From Notolepis coatsorum (lineage: Eukaryota > Chordata > Actinopteri > Aulopiformes > Paralepididae): a stretch of DNA of 64,000 bases. Location of the stretch: contig OZ020599.1 in assembly GCA_963971535.1 (NCBI GenBank), positions 96,373,357 through 96,437,356 on the forward strand, given 5' to 3'. The notes under the pieces were generated by a model that made no database searches, had not been told where the DNA came from, and saw only the letters and a list, made by a program, of their open reading frames with translations. Below are positions 9,593 to 21,956 of the stretch, in pieces. Positions within the stretch are counted from its first letter, which is position 1. Each line of letters begins with the position of its first letter. Both the position numbers and the translations under genes were made by a program.

Positions 9593-9665
9593 TCTGAACC
9601 AACTACTAAGGTATTGTTTCAAACTATTGAAGAAAAGGCTGGAACCAAGTGGTTTGTGGAGCAAT

Positions 9666-10374
<709 letters not shown>

Positions 10375-10377
10375 AGT

Positions 10378-10585
10378 CAGGTCCCCCCCCCCCCTCCCAG
10401 CTAGAGCAGGGAGCTGGGACCTTTGAGTCAGGACCCCACCCCCCCTAGCTAGAGCAGGGCCCCCCCCTAGCTAGAGCAGGAAGCTGTGAGTCAGGACCCT
10501 GCCCCCCCCCCCCCCCTAGCTAGAGCAGGAAGCTGGGACCTGTGAGTCAGGACCCTGCCCCCCCCCCCAGCTAGAGCAGGTACCA
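10378..10585. repeat. Tandem repeat with poly-C, four units
   Basis: CTAGAGCAGGAAGCTGGGAC with GTGAGTCAGGACCC and a C run of 6-14 bases recurs four times. Units are about 45-60 bp, varying mainly in C-run length. Confidence 0.85.
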
Positions 10586-10941
10586 GGCCTTAGTCCCTGG
10601 TGCTGATATTAAAGGTCCCCTGTCTTATAAATAGCCTTTTCCAGTGTTTAGCATTGTTTTCTAGCAATCTGGGGTTGTATCATTATATTATGTCTATCTC
10701 TCTAATTCTCATTTTGGCGCACTCCTCCAGTTCAGATCGCAGGAGATTCTCCCACACTGAACTAAGCCATTCGAATTTGACTGTTTTGCTGACGTAGAAA
10801 TAATTCTCATCTGCATAGTAACACCCCTCTATGTTTGAAACCACTGCGCACACTCAACCATTATTTATTGCAGTATGCAAGCAAATGCGTGGAATTGAAG
10901 TTTAACAGTTAGTTAGCATTGGGTTAGCATTTAAAAACGTT

Positions 10942-11140
10942 ATGAACAAAACGGGCAAGATATGTTGTGCTGTTCCTGACTGCCAAGCAGCGAATACGTC
11001 CTTGCATTAATTTCCTGAGGATGTCATGATCCGCCAGCAATGGGCCAAGTTTGTTTTGTTTTTGGAGACCCGCCGAATGTGTACCGCACATTTTTGCAAC
11101 GAGGACATTGAGAATCAAGGACTTTATAATGCTGGGATGA
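10942..11140 (+). pseudogene. THAP zinc-finger fragment
   Basis: From the ATG at 10942 the frame reads KICCAVPDCQAANTSLH, then a TAA at 11008-11010, then FPEDVMIRQQWAKFVLF and RRMCTAHFCNEDIE. This is the C2CH THAP order: CxxxxxC, the conserved P and FP, the W, then CxxHF. THAP domains bind DNA in transposases and transcription factors. One in-frame stop and the LINE insertion after residue 66 make it non-functional. Confidence 0.7.
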
Positions 11141-11169
11141 TTTCCAGGATGATTTCCAGGATGTTACTA

Positions 11170-12286
11170 AAGAAGGGAGCTGGCGGGATGGTGCCAGGAA
11201 AACAGCCTCTCCCTGAACGTCAGCAAAACAAAGGAGATGATTGTGGACTTCAGGAGGTCGGGGGTCAAGGACTACAGCCCCCTCAGCATCGACGGGGCAC
11301 CGGTTGAGAGAGTCAACAGCTTTAAGTACCTCGGAGCCCACATATCCGAGGACTTGACATGGACCACACACATTGACAGTGTTGTGAAGAAGGCACGACA
11401 ACGCCTCTACTTCCTCAGGCGCCTAAGGAAGTTCCAAGTCAGTCAGAAGATCCTTAAGAACTTCTACTCATGTACAATAGAGAGCATCCTGACTGGCAAC
11501 ATCACCTCCTGGTTTGGGAATAGCACTGCACAAGACCGAAGCAGACTACAAAGAGTGACACGTTCAGCCGAACGCACAATTGGAGGGGGGCTCCCCACCC
11601 TCCAGAACATTTACAACAAGCGTTGCAGGGGCAAGGCTAAGAGAATCATTAAGGACTCCAGTCACCTGAACAACTGCCTCTTTGAACTGCTGCGGTCAGG
11701 CAAGCGATACCGGAGTCTCAAGGCGAGCACAGAAAGACTCAGGAGAAGCTTCTATCCCCAGGCCATCAGGTTGCTAAACGAACAATGAACACTACACAAC
11801 AACAACCATCAAACGCACATAGCACACACATCCACACGCACACACTCACTTTAAACAAACACACTGTAGCACCCACTCCACACACTTTATAGCACACACT
11901 CACTTTAAACAAACACACTGTAGCACCCACTCCCCACACTTTATATTTATTGATGAATGATTGCACTACAACTCGTACACCTTACTGTAAATTGTACCTA
12001 AATTGTACCTCATCCCATTTCTGCTTTGCACTATATAGTACTGTACATTAGTACACTGCATAGTATTGTATATTATATGGTAATTCAGTTACGTCTATTC
12101 TGCATCGAACATTGTACATATGTCTATACTGAACACTGTGACCTCATTTTCTACTTCTAAATTACATGTTATTTGATACTATCTTGTCTAGCACAGTCTC
12201 TGGAGCGTAACAGTAAGAAGCATTTTGTATGAAAGTATTCTGTACTTCTGTATGACAACTATTAAAGAAACTTGAAACTTGAAACT
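11170..12286 (+). mobile_element. L2-type LINE, 5'-truncated
   Basis: An open frame from about 11178 to 11788 reads WCQENSLSLNVSKTKEM, VDFRRS, FKYLGAHISEDLTW and ends RLLNEQ. This is the C-terminal third of a fish L2/Maui-type reverse transcriptase, lacking the catalytic palm. A 3' untranslated region follows and ends in the tandem tail (GAAACTT)n at 12269-12286. It sits inside the Kolobok-like element. Confidence 0.85.
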
Positions 12287-12525
12287 ACTGAGTAATCAAG
12301 TATTCGGGTTGGTGACTATCACTCAAATCGCTTTGCGAGTATGGGCGGAGCCCAGCCCAAAACAGCTTGAAATCTTGAAGTGAAAAAATGCTGCTTTAGA
12401 GTACTTGATTAGAAATGCAAAACAATGAATTTTTTGGAGACAAAAAAAAACGTGTTCCATAGACTCACAGGAATTGTGTAAAATTGCCCAAATAGTGAAA
12501 GGAATAGCAAAACATGGGACCTTTA

Positions 12526-13014
12526 AAACCAGTCCAGCTTGGGATTGTCTGATTCTCTGTATCCGTTTTCCTTGCAAGTGCCCACACCAGGTTCTTCTTC
12601 CAGGCAAGAAGAGCAGCTTCCTTGGTTTCCTCCCCTGGTTGGGAGAGGCTGTGGGCCCACACTGGCACCTGCTACATATACTCCCAGTTCTTGGTCCTCA
12701 ATGGTGACCGATCTCTGCTTCAGTTTCTCAATGTGTGGAAGCTCAGCTCTTGGCAGTTGTGGTCCATAGACATTGGCCATTGACTCTATGTGATGTGCCC
12801 TTTCCAGTGAGAGTTTCCTCAAGTCTATCGATGTTGTCCCATGCAAGATTGGTGAAGACATGAGGCTTGATTGATGCTGGGCTGACCTTCGAATTCTTTT
12901 TTGGAATTCGAAGCTTCGGGGCCGAGATTCGTTATGTTGTGGGACTTGTACAGCACTTTGTTCAACTTTGGCAGTGCTGTAAAGTTTAAACCTTTTTAAA
13001 TCGTAGACAAACAA
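12526..13014 (-). CDS. Unrecognised open frame, 163 residues
   Basis: A minus-strand frame opens MFVYDLKRF near 13014 and stays open to a stop at the TTAA beside the Kolobok-like element. It contains SMANVYGPQLPRAELPHIE and EELGVYVAG-like stretches. No domain is recognised. The codons are not obviously repetitive. The stop TAA is formed by the target-site bases. It could be a transposon-borne or decayed host frame. Confidence 0.25.
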
Positions 13015-13181
13015 AACACTTTGCTTTCATGAAATATTGTAAGCCGTCATTTGAGGCTTTATAAAAGCAGCACAATGAACACAAATCTGTCAGTGCAGAG
13101 TCCGACCTCATCTTAAATAACAAACAGCATTGCTTGTTGTAGTTAACAAAGGGAGGGAGAGTTGATTTTGCACACAAAAAA

Positions 13182-13222
<41 letters not shown>
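13182..13222. repeat. (TA)n microsatellite
   Basis: About 18 TA units lie just left of a TTAA-flanked element. Confidence 0.9.
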
Positions 13223-13223
<1 letters not shown>

Positions 13224-13230
13224 CTTTTAA

Positions 13231-14181
13231 CACTTTAATCGCCATGGGTTAAATTCATAATTTACCATCCCTCGCCAGCTCTATTTGTCTATGGAGAAGT
13301 TCCCCTTCTTTGCAGGGCTATAACTTTTTTAATTCTATTGCTAAATTGCCATTATTATGGCCCATTCAATGTCCTATATGTATTGTTCAGGGTGTAGCAA
13401 CGTTAAACTTTTTCATTCACATATTCATACTAAAATATGGTCTAAAGTATAAGTATGTTTTTATCATTTTCTGCAGCTTTCTTCAGAACGTGATTTATAG
13501 CCCTAAATGCATTATATTGATGATCAAATACAGTTTGGTAGGAATCTGTGCGAGATAAAAAATGTCAACTGGACGTGGTTCTAGAAGTTTCTACGCATCA
13601 TCTGATGATGACCGGATGGGCGGGGGATCGTTTATAATTCCGTGGGCAGCGTTAGATGATTCATCCAGAGTGGGTCATATGTTCATCAGATCAGTTAGTA
13701 TAGAAGACGTTAGAAAATAACGCTGAATCTTACCGTGGCTTCCTCGCGCCGCTGGCAGATGAGCGTGGAACAGAATTTTTTCTATTATGGGATGGAGAAA
13801 TGCCCGATCCATTTCCAGGTTGTATAATAGTATATACGTCCAAATCATGTTGTTTTTTCGAGTTATTTGCACCGATCGATGTTCACTGTGTCAATACGGA
13901 GTCTCTCTAACGATAGCGAGTGCCCGGACCACATATGGATGAGCACTACCGGTTCAAAGGTTAATTTCCGGTTGGCGATCTGCCGATCGGCCACCAGATG
14001 GCGCTCTTGAACCGCTAGAGAATTGAGTGGAGCTTTGCAGTGTGTCTCAGGGCTCCGGAAAGGAAATATGATTTCGATGACAGATTTTTGAAATATTTAC
14101 ATCAAAGACGAGTTACGGCGTCTTCGGCAGAATGAGCATGGCTAGGAATGACGTGTAATCTCGTCCACGGCGATCATAGTG
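13231..14181 (-). mobile_element. piggyBac-like non-autonomous element 1
   Basis: TTAA at 13227-13230 and 14182-14185 flank inverted ends beginning CACTTTAATCGCCATGG and, from the right, CACTATGATCGCCGTGG. The interior is homologous in reverse to 24119-25057 and to the ends of 39753-41529. No transposase frame is present. TTAA plus a CACT terminus suggests piggyBac kin. The family call is inference. Confidence 0.65.
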
Positions 14182-14185
14182 TTAA

Positions 14186-14704
14186 TAATCAAATTTTATT
14201 TTCATATTCGAATCCCATGCCCATTGAACGAAGCTTCAACGTATTTAAGACAGCCCTAAGCCCAGGGACACACCTCTTGGAGAACTCTAGTTGTAATTGG
14301 TTAAAAACACTTCTCTGTTACGCACACATTAATTTATCACACACCTGGCCTTACTTACTGTTAATGGACTTCTGGAAAACAGGTCTGACCTTATTCTACC
14401 TTGTCTTAATGTTATCAGGGCCCTAACACAACCTTCTAATGGATTTCAAACAGTCAGAATGACTCAGCATTTTAAATGTGCACACACTTCAAACTAGATA
14501 GAGGAAGAATGAATTCATTATCATTAATACATTGCTTTAATGCTGTTATTCTCATATTTGGGGTCATAACAGGGGTAATCTTTCTCAATTAGAGATATCT
14601 AATATGCTTCTATGTGTAAAGAAATGCAGCAAATCAAGTCTTCTTTTCTTTTTATCTCTGGTTTTATCTGTGGTGTTAGATTTGTTGGAATCCGATTGTA
14701 GTAG
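14186..14704. other. No recognised feature
   Basis: AT-rich, without a supported gene or repeat structure. Confidence 0.35.
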
Positions 14705-14925
14705 TGTAGTAGTGTAGTGTAGTGTAGTGATTGTACATATGTCTAAACTGAACACTGTGACCTCTTTTTTTTTTTACTTCTAATTTTACTATGTTTTTAT
14801 TTCATACTTATCTTGTCTTGCACAGTCTCTGGAGCACAACAGTAAGAAGCATTTTGTACAAAAGTATTCTGTACTTCTGTATGACAACTATTAAAGAAAC
14901 TTGAAACTTGAAACTTGAAACTAGT
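14705..14925 (+). mobile_element. L2-type LINE 3' end
   Basis: It matches 12105-12286 (ACATATGTCTAAACTGAACA through the GAAACTT tail). Only the 3' untranslated part is present. Confidence 0.75.
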
Positions 14926-15037
14926 ATCTCCCATACGATGGACCGATATCCGTACTTATACGAGTATCGGTACTGGTGCGTCCTTACACATTTTTTTTTT
15001 TAATATTTATTTTTTGCATTTTTACAGCTTTTATGGT

Positions 15038-15280
15038 CAGACATGACCGACAAAGGAGAGGGAGAACGGGAGAAGATGTAGGGGAGGACATGACCGACAG
15101 AGGAGAGGGAGAACGGGAGAAGATGTGGGGGAGGACATGACCGACAGAGGAGAGGGAGAACGGGAGAAGATGTGGGGGAGGACATGACCGACAGAGGAGA
15201 GGGAGAACGGGAGAAGATGTGGGGGAGGACATGACCGACAGAGGAGAGGGAGAACGGGAGAAGATGTGGGGGAGGACATG
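15038..15280. repeat. Minisatellite, 47-bp unit, five copies
   Basis: GACATGACCGACAGAGGAGA plus 27 further bases repeats five times with almost no change. It reads open in several minus-strand frames because 47 is not a multiple of three. Those frames are artefacts. Confidence 0.95.
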
Positions 15281-15477
15281 CGGCAAATCCGTCCGGGAGC
15301 GGGAGGCGGACCCGGGTCGGCCGCCTATTGCTTAATAACAGCGGAGCAGTGCTGCCTTTGCTTCCGCGTTTTCCCTGATTGGCTGCGACACGCCCCGCGG
15401 CAGGCGCGGCAACCGCAGAGCGGAGCGGCAGAGCTTGCGGAATTATGTAACCTCCCTAATCCGCCATGATTTTCATT

Positions 15478-15545
15478 CGGCGCTTCAGCTCACCTGGCAG
15501 AGCAGCGGTCCTGCGGTCCGTTGTTGACGAGTTCGAATCCCATTA
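15478..15545 (+). tRNA. tRNA-like pseudogene or SINE head
   Basis: TCAGCTCACCTGGCAGAGC (A box and D arm) is followed by an anticodon-arm-like CGGTCCTGCGGTCCG and the B box GAGTTCGAATCCC. The acceptor stem does not pair. I read it as a tRNA relic rather than a working tRNA. Confidence 0.4.
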
Positions 15546-15589
15546 AATTGTTTTTTTTAACGTGATTTTTTTTTAACGTGTATTCTTTC

Positions 15590-15870
15590 GCCGGTTAAGG
15601 TTAGGCATGGTTAAGGTTAAGGTTAAGGTTAGGCATTGTTTCGGAGTTGGTTAAGGTTAGAACGGTTAAGTTTAGGCGCTGTTAAGGAGCTGGTTAAGGT
15701 TAGAGTTTGTCTTAGAGAATGGCAATATTCTTTCTATGGTTAAGGTTAAGGTTAGGCATGGTTAAGGTTAAGGTTAAGGTTAGGCATTGTTTCGGAGTTG
15801 GTTAAGGTTAGAACGGTTAAGTTTAGGCGCTGTTAAGGAGCTGGTTAAGGTTAGAGTTTGTCTTAGAGAC
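15590..15870. repeat. GGTTAAGGTTAGG repeats, duplicated block
   Basis: A block of about 130 bp, rich in GGTTAAGGTTAGG and ending GGTTAGAGTTTGTCTTAGAG, occurs twice (15590-15715 and 15735-15868). It resembles degenerate telomere repeats. Its GTTAGAGTTTGTCTTAGAG end also occurs inside three hAT elements (near 22190, 33460 and 49560). Confidence 0.8.
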
Positions 15871-15949
15871 AGCCTATTTCCGCACTGCCACACTCCCGCG
15901 TTGCCGCGGTCACATGGTCAAATTGTCACATTCTTGCACTGCTCCGCTG

Positions 15950-16940
15950 TTAAAAAGCAACACGCGGTCTGGACAAGTATTTGCACTACTGCGCACTATT
16001 TTCAACTTCACTTTCGTCTCGTTTACATAGATCCCCCATTTTCAACTTACCTTCCCCCATTTTCAACTTAACTTTCGTCTCGTTTACATAGGTACATAGA
16101 CAGTAATGTTACATCTAGACATTTATGACATACCAGATCTAGTAATAATAGAGTAAACTTAACTTTCGTCTCAGTAACAATGTTCATAAAGTGTTGAGTG
16201 CTACAGTGTAGGTTAGTTTATTAGGACAAGTGCATGACAGTAAGGTTAGTTAGGGTTAGATTTTTTTTATTCAGATAATGGTTGAAGAAGTGAGTCTTTA
16301 GTCGACGGCGAAATAATAGAGTAAACTTAACTTTCGTCTCGTTTACATAGGTACATAGACAGTAATGTTACATCTAGACATTTATGATTAGCCGACGCTT
16401 TTATCCAAAGCGACTTACAAGTTCTGTACGACAAGCCATCAGGAAGGGCACAACTCTATCAGCTGAGTAACAATGTTCATAAAGTGTTGAGTGCTACAGT
16501 GTAGGTTAGTTTATTAGGACAAGTGCATGACAGTAAGGTTAGTTAGGGTTAGATTTGTTTTATTTAGATAATGGTTGAAGTAGTGAGTCTTTAGTCGACG
16601 GCGAAAGATTGGACGGGTTTCGGCTGTCCTAACTGGGGTGGGTAGTTCATTCCACCATTGTGGGGCAAGGACTAAGAATAGGCGACTTCTCTTTGATGAC
16701 CCGACTTCTCTTTGATGACCCTCCCGGAGCTTGGATAGGAGTAGGAATAAACTGTACATATACAGCACTGTTTGAACCTGGCACACAACATACTTCACAT
16801 GTCATTTTTCTTTTTGTGGAGACGAAGATGATGAGTACCGGTCTTCTCCTCAGACATATAAAATCAGTTTTTCAATACAAGTACGACTCAAGACACAGAA
16901 CATTAGTATGCAAAATAAAAAATGAACACAGATTTTGAGT
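15950..16940 (-). mobile_element. Composite repeat with LINE family A 3' part
   Basis: Read on the minus strand, 16800-16600 encodes LREGHQREVGSSKRSRLFLV and APQWWNELPTPVRTAE, the C-terminus of a LINE reverse transcriptase, followed by its 3' region to about 16385. The whole stretch is the reverse of 52936-53660. Positions 16140-16240 and 16320-16560 are internally duplicated. Confidence 0.7.
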
Positions 16941-16941
16941 G

Positions 16942-17060
16942 TGAATGAAAACTTTATTTCAACAAGATTGCAGAATGGGTACAATACAGTACGGCTCAAT
17001 ACACACAATTGTTAAGGGGATGCAGACCAGAGAAAGAAGTTTTGTCTTGTCTTCTCGTAC
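16942..17060 (-). mobile_element. LINE family B 3' end fragment
   Basis: It carries AGATTGCAGAATGGGTACAA through GATGCAGACCAGAGAAAGA, the 3' untranslated end also seen at 43886, 54755, 55630 and within 21500-25090. Confidence 0.7.
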
Positions 17061-17190
17061 TGAAAACGTGACTGTTAGCACAGAGACGGCTGCAGTTACA
17101 CACAGGGCCATTTTCGTTTCGTTTTCAGGGTCAGTTTCGCTTTTCAGAACGCAACGTAATGGCAGGCAAGTTAGGCCCAGTCCACACAAG

Positions 17191-17455
17191 CAGGGGTGTA
17201 GCTCCAGATTCTGGGCCCCATGAAAGAATGTATTTGTAGGCCCCCAGTGAATGCGAGCGCGCGAGCGAAAAAAATTTTGGCAATTTTTTTATTGATGAAA
17301 ACGCATAATATGGTTTTTACCTATACATTCGGATCAGCAGTTCAGCACCTGCACTGTTGGTGGGTGAGCCTAGTAAAGGATGTCGCATTGCGTTCATCTT
17401 CAATGAATGGACCAATGCAATAGTCTACCAAAGCCCCCCCTCTCTCTCTATATAT

Positions 17456-17542
<87 letters not shown>

Positions 17543-17700
17543 CAGAAACAAACATAGTATCAATGAGAGCATCAATAATACACCTGAGTGATGTCTAGTA
17601 AAAAAAAAAAAAAAAAAAAAACATTTTTTTTTTGGGGGGGCCCCCAGTGCTGGGCCCTTGGAATCATCCTAAGCTACCCCCCCCCCCAGCTACGCCTCTG
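17191..17700. mobile_element. Non-autonomous hAT element, 510 bp
   Basis: The 8-bp duplication CACACAAG at 17183-17190 and 17701-17708 flanks inverted ends CAGGGGTGTAGCT and, from the right, CAGAGGCGTAGCT. The interior holds an (AC)n array at 17458-17540 and A, T, G and C runs. There is no coding capacity. Confidence 0.85.
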
Positions 17701-17708
17701 CACACAAG

Positions 17709-18391
17709 CGCTGGATTTAATATAACCATGATTGTATGTGCGCAGTTGCACTGTTCGGCCACACACAACCGGGGATTTGCTACACTGCAACCCCGGTCTT
17801 TGAAAACCGGAGTCCAGGGTGAAGTTTTGCGGTTTTGTGTGGTGGGCATAGCAACCAAGGTTATTCCCAGTGTTTACAGCAGAGCTGTCGCAATTATTTC
17901 CCATGTTCACGGCAGACTGTCAAAAAACAATAGCAAGTTAGCAACCGAGCGCGGGGTAGAAAGATTAGTGTCTCGTTTACATCAGGGTCATATCGACCCT
18001 GTACCCGTTGCTCTTGAAGGGTTCATCTATTAGACAAGTACAGTACAATGAGAGAGGCCTCTGGCTGGCCTCTTCGTATCGTTATGTGGTCCTGGAAAAA
18101 AGAGAATATAATTACTTTCAAAATATGAATAAAAGGTTGTGCCTCTAATCACCACATCACTTGCCCACTTGGAGATGGCTTACTACTACACCATGTACTT
18201 GCAAGTTTATATTTAGTAAAGATAGCAGTCCTACTACACCATGTACTTGCACGTTTATATTTAGTAAAGATAGCAGAGAGAGAAAGAGAGAGCCAGTTAG
18301 CTAATTAAATTCGATTGCACAGCTGGTCTGGTTTTTACTGAAAGACATCTTGTTCTGCCGGCGCAGTGCGCGCACACCACACTGTGAAAGA
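17709..18391. other. Unassigned
   Basis: One frame reads FCVVGIATKVIPSVYSRAV without a recognisable domain. A 55-bp phrase (CTACTACACCATGTACTTGC) is tandemly duplicated at 18180-18280. No other feature is seen. Confidence 0.4.
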
Positions 18392-18526
18392 GTTCTTCTT
18401 CTTCTTCTTCTTCTTCTTCTTCTTCTTCTTCTTCTTCTTCTTCTTCTTCTTCTTCTTCTTCTTCTTCTTCTTCTTCTTCTTCTTCTTCTTCTTCTTCTTC
18501 TTCTTCTTCTTCTTCTTCTTCTTCTT
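18392..18526. repeat. (TTC)n microsatellite, about 45 units
   Basis: Uninterrupted TTC/CTT units. Poly-lysine and poly-leucine frames here are artefacts. Confidence 0.97.
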
Positions 18527-18689
18527 GTTGTGATGTGAGAAAGAGTTAGGAAAAAATGGACTCTTTATACTCTCACGTGCTCCAGTCCACACGCATGCGC
18601 ATACACATTGCGCACTCCAACACATAGCGAGAGAGCCCCCCCCCCCCCCCCTCATCCGCAATACATGACCTTCTCTCGCTCTCGAGCTA

Positions 18690-19583
18690 ATACAGCTGTC
18701 CCCCCGATTCTGACACTGGAAGGGACATGCCTTGACAAAGTAGCATCCTATAAATATCTGGGCATATGGATTGATGAAAAGATGGCCTTTGATGTTCATA
18801 TTGGGAACCTACTGAGAAAACTTAGACCTAAACTGGGCTTTTTCTTCCGGTTAAAGAAATGTTTCCCGTCTGAAGCCAGGAAGAGAATTGTGCAGAGTTC
18901 CTTTCTGCCTGTATTAGACTATGGCGATGTAATCTATATGCATGCTCCTTCCTCCCTGCTTAAAAAGCTGTATTCTGCGTACCATACTGCCATACGTTTT
19001 GTAACAGGTGCAGGCTCTCGCACCCACCACTGCACTTTGTATCAGTCATTAGGATGGTCCTCTCTGTACCAAAGAAGACAATCACACATGTTGATTTTTA
19101 TCCTTAAGTCATTGCTAGGTAAGCTGCCCTTATATATCTCCAGACTTCTGTCCTTTTATACTTGCTTTTTTAATACCAGACGAGCAGCAAATGGGATGCT
19201 GTTAAATGTTCCTTTGATGCAGTCAGAGCTTGGTAAAGCTGCATTCTCCCACTATGCTCCCTTTTTATGGAATACGCTGCAAGTGAAACTTTGTCTACAG
19301 GCACTTCCTACTGTGAATGCTTTTAAAGGTATGCTACGATTAGCCCTTTATGAAACATGTAACTGTTTTACCTGATGCTATTGTTGATGTGATTATGCTC
19401 CTTGCCACTGCACAAATGACCCTCTGTATTTATATTTGAATTGTATGTTTTTTGTTTAATGCCCTGTTTTATGTTGAAACTTGTTGTGTGCTGTGTTGGT
19501 CAGGACTCCCTGGAAGAAGAGATCTTGTATCTCAATGGGACATTCCTGGATAAATAAAGGATAAATAAAAATAAAATAAAAAT
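18690..19583 (+). mobile_element. LINE reverse-transcriptase C-terminus with 3' end
   Basis: An open frame of about 230 codons reads ASYKYLGIWIDEKMAFD, then KRIVQSSFLPVLDYGDVIYM, then FLWNTLQVKL, and ends CNCFT. This is the thumb and C-terminal part of a CR1/L2/Rex-superfamily LINE. The 3' region ends ATCTCAATGGGACATTCCTG followed by AAATAAA repeats at 19555-19583. The catalytic part is missing. Confidence 0.8.
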
Positions 19584-19584
19584 A

Positions 19585-19870
19585 CTTGTCCAGACCACTA
19601 ATACTTGTCCAGACCACGAAGCCCCGCCTCCAACCCGTCCAGCCTGGCTCTGCGGCTCTGCAGATACCCCCTACTCGATTTCTCACCTCCAGGTTCACCA
19701 GAACTGTTGTACCGGGTGACTTGGCTGTTCCATTAAGGACAAGTACATTTAGCAAATCAGCCCTCTCCGTGAGAGCTGGCAAGACCTGGAACTCCATTCC
19801 AAGTTACATGCTGCCTGGGCATAACAAGGATCACCTGAGGCCAAGGGCTTGCTCTACGAGGGCATGATGA
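19585..19870 (+). mobile_element. Dispersed repeat joined to another LINE C-terminus
   Basis: Two tandem ACTTGTCCAGACCACTAA units and the module GGCTCTGCGGCTCTGCAGAT match 53655-53750. From 19680 a frame reads FSKSALSVRAGKTWNSIPSY, a LINE C-terminal motif. Confidence 0.55.
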
Positions 19871-20735
19871 GACTGAGTCAGAGTTAATCAAATCGTGGAA
19901 ACTTTTTAGAGCTACTATGTACATTGTTTTCAAAGCAGCTTCACATTGAAAGTGATCTCACAGACAAACTTAAAGCAGAAAAGATCATTGATGGGCGAAA
20001 CGTCGCATTTTCTTGTTGCATTAAGGTAAGACAATGGTTAATCATATGTCTTCATTTGAACAATTAATTTGCACTATATGAAATGAGTGGGGCTCGCTGT
20101 AGTAGCCTAGTGGGTGTGTGTATTGTATGAAATCAGAACCTGGACAGCACCGTTTGCATGCACCGTTTGCGTGCAAGCAAAAAAGAAAAAGGAAAAATGG
20201 ACCTCTGTAACTATTTGTAACTATTAAATTATTTTTTAATAAAAAATATTATAATTTTTTTTTATTTTTTTTTTGTTTATAGAAATATCACAATATAAAT
20301 GTACACTCGGGAGTTGAAAATGTCCGGTAATGTCTGATGTTTGGCAAAGGTACTCCCCCCTGCATCGCTACTTGGTCGCTTCTGCCCAGCCAGGGGACAT
20401 GCAGGTGGCTTTGCTTTGAACTAACGTTACTTATTCAAAGCATGCGCGCGCTTGTGACAGAACAGCAGGCATAGCGAGTGTGTGCACCACTGTGTATTTA
20501 TATAACTGTGATAGAATGTGATGGTAGGCCGTGCGTGATGATTTGAACAGTGTGTGTAGTTCTGTGCATCCCGCAACGGCGTGGTACAAGCGCAACAACA
20601 CCAGGGATTCATTTGCAAAACAGCCAGTGTTCTTCTGTGTGACCCCAAACAAAGGATGATTCTTCTGCCGTGAATTTAATAGTCTTAATGACCGAGAAAT
20701 GTAATAGGAATTTAAATGGAATCAACATTGTTTTA
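19871..20735. other. No recognised gene
   Basis: Mixed sequence with T and A runs at 20230-20280. There is no repeat boundary that I can define. Confidence 0.35.
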
Positions 20736-21625
20736 ACAGTGCACTGTTAAACAAACTGGTCAGACTACTACTTGACCTTACTCCTAGAACCCACCTCACC
20801 CCTGCCCACTTTGACTACCTAGTATGGCTTAGAGTAGAAAACAGAGTACAGCAACTTGCAATGGGCCTGGTCTACAAGATACACTACACGACTAAGGTAC
20901 CCATGTACATGTCAAAATACTTCCCAAAGGTCAGTGAATACCACAACCACAACACCAGAGGGAGCTCCACAAATCACGTTAAACCCAGATTCTGCTCAAA
21001 CAAGGGACTAAACACGTTTAGCAATTATGCCACCACATCAATGTGGAACGCCCTACCCAAAGCTGTAAAGGAATGTGAATCACTACCCACTTTCAAAACC
21101 ACTCTCAAAGAACACCTACGGGAGACTGCAATTCGAAACTGGCCCCTGTAAATGTCCTAACCCAACCCCCTCCAATGTACAGTAAATGACCTAACCCAAG
21201 AATACACGAGACCCTCTTCTTAGAACCAAGTATGGTTTCGTCGATATTCCAATGTATAGTTTTGCTTGTACAGTTGTACAGTTTCCCCCACCCCGCCTAC
21301 CCAACCCCCCCCACCCAACCACCTCCAATGTACAGTTCCCCCCCTACCCCACCTACCCAACCTCCTCCAATGTACAGTTTCTACATCAAATGTATATACT
21401 GTACTCTTTTTTTTAGACTCTTTTTGTATCACAAACAGTACTGTATTTGCAAATCTGGTATGTCATAACTGTATAGATTTAGCAGTACTGTCTATCTGTA
21501 TGTCGTGTATGTCATATGATGAATTGAAAATGGGGGACCCTGATGTAAACAAGACGAAAGTCTTTCTCTGGTCTGCATCCCATTAACACTTTGAATGCCC
21601 AACCCGAGTTTTCTTGGGTTTACCC

Positions 21626-21912
21626 CAGTGGTGGCCGGTGTAAACTACATTTGGGTGGGCGCGGGGGGGGGGGGGGGGTGAAGGGGGGGGCAAGCGGACA
21701 GCTGACCAAGTGGACAGCTGACTCGACATAACGTTACCAAAGTTAAGTCGAGACTCGAGTTCATTCATACTACACTAGTACACGTATGATCAATGCAATA
21801 ATGAACACATATATATATATATCTTGTCATTTTAAACAAGTTACCATTCATTCATTCATTCATCCATTATGCGTCACCCACTGCGAAATTAACAACAACA
21901 ATAACACGCTGT

Positions 21913-21956
<44 letters not shown>

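Larger units (their letters stand above)
2571..9665. repeat. Segmental duplication, copy A
   Basis: This 7.1-kb block matches 30215-51301 in the same orientation. Long stretches are 97-99 percent identical by eye, for example 3350-3900 against 31075-31620 and 6480-7240 against 44744-45505. The right edge is GTGGAGCAAT at 9656-9665. The left edge lies in the gap. Copy-specific parts are 5100-6235 here and several transposons in the other copy. Both copies carry a PLP2-like gene on the minus strand. Confidence 0.95.
10613..12522 (+). mobile_element. Kolobok-like DNA transposon with nested LINE
   Basis: TTAA at 10609-10612 and 12523-12526 flank inverted ends AGGTCCCCTGTCTT and, from the right, AGGTCCCATGTTTT (12 of 14 alike). 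TTAA target sites and an encoded THAP domain fit the Kolobok superfamily, some of whose members carry THAP proteins. Inside are a THAP fragment at 10942-11140 and an L2-type LINE at about 11170-12286. No Kolobok transposase remains. A P-type origin of the THAP piece is the main alternative. Confidence 0.6.

Noticed and set aside
14984-15286. Repeat protein SSPTSSPVLPLLCRS
   Set aside because: 47-bp minisatellite read in successive frames.
15478-15545. Functional tRNA gene
   Set aside because: The acceptor stem does not pair and no terminator-like T run sits correctly. The boxes alone fit a SINE or relic.
15590-15870. Interstitial telomere or chromosome-fusion scar
   Set aside because: The motif is GGTTAAGGTTAGG rather than TTAGGG, and part of the block is a dispersed repeat found inside transposons.
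18335-18799. Poly-lysine protein
   Set aside because: Reading of the (TTC)n microsatellite.
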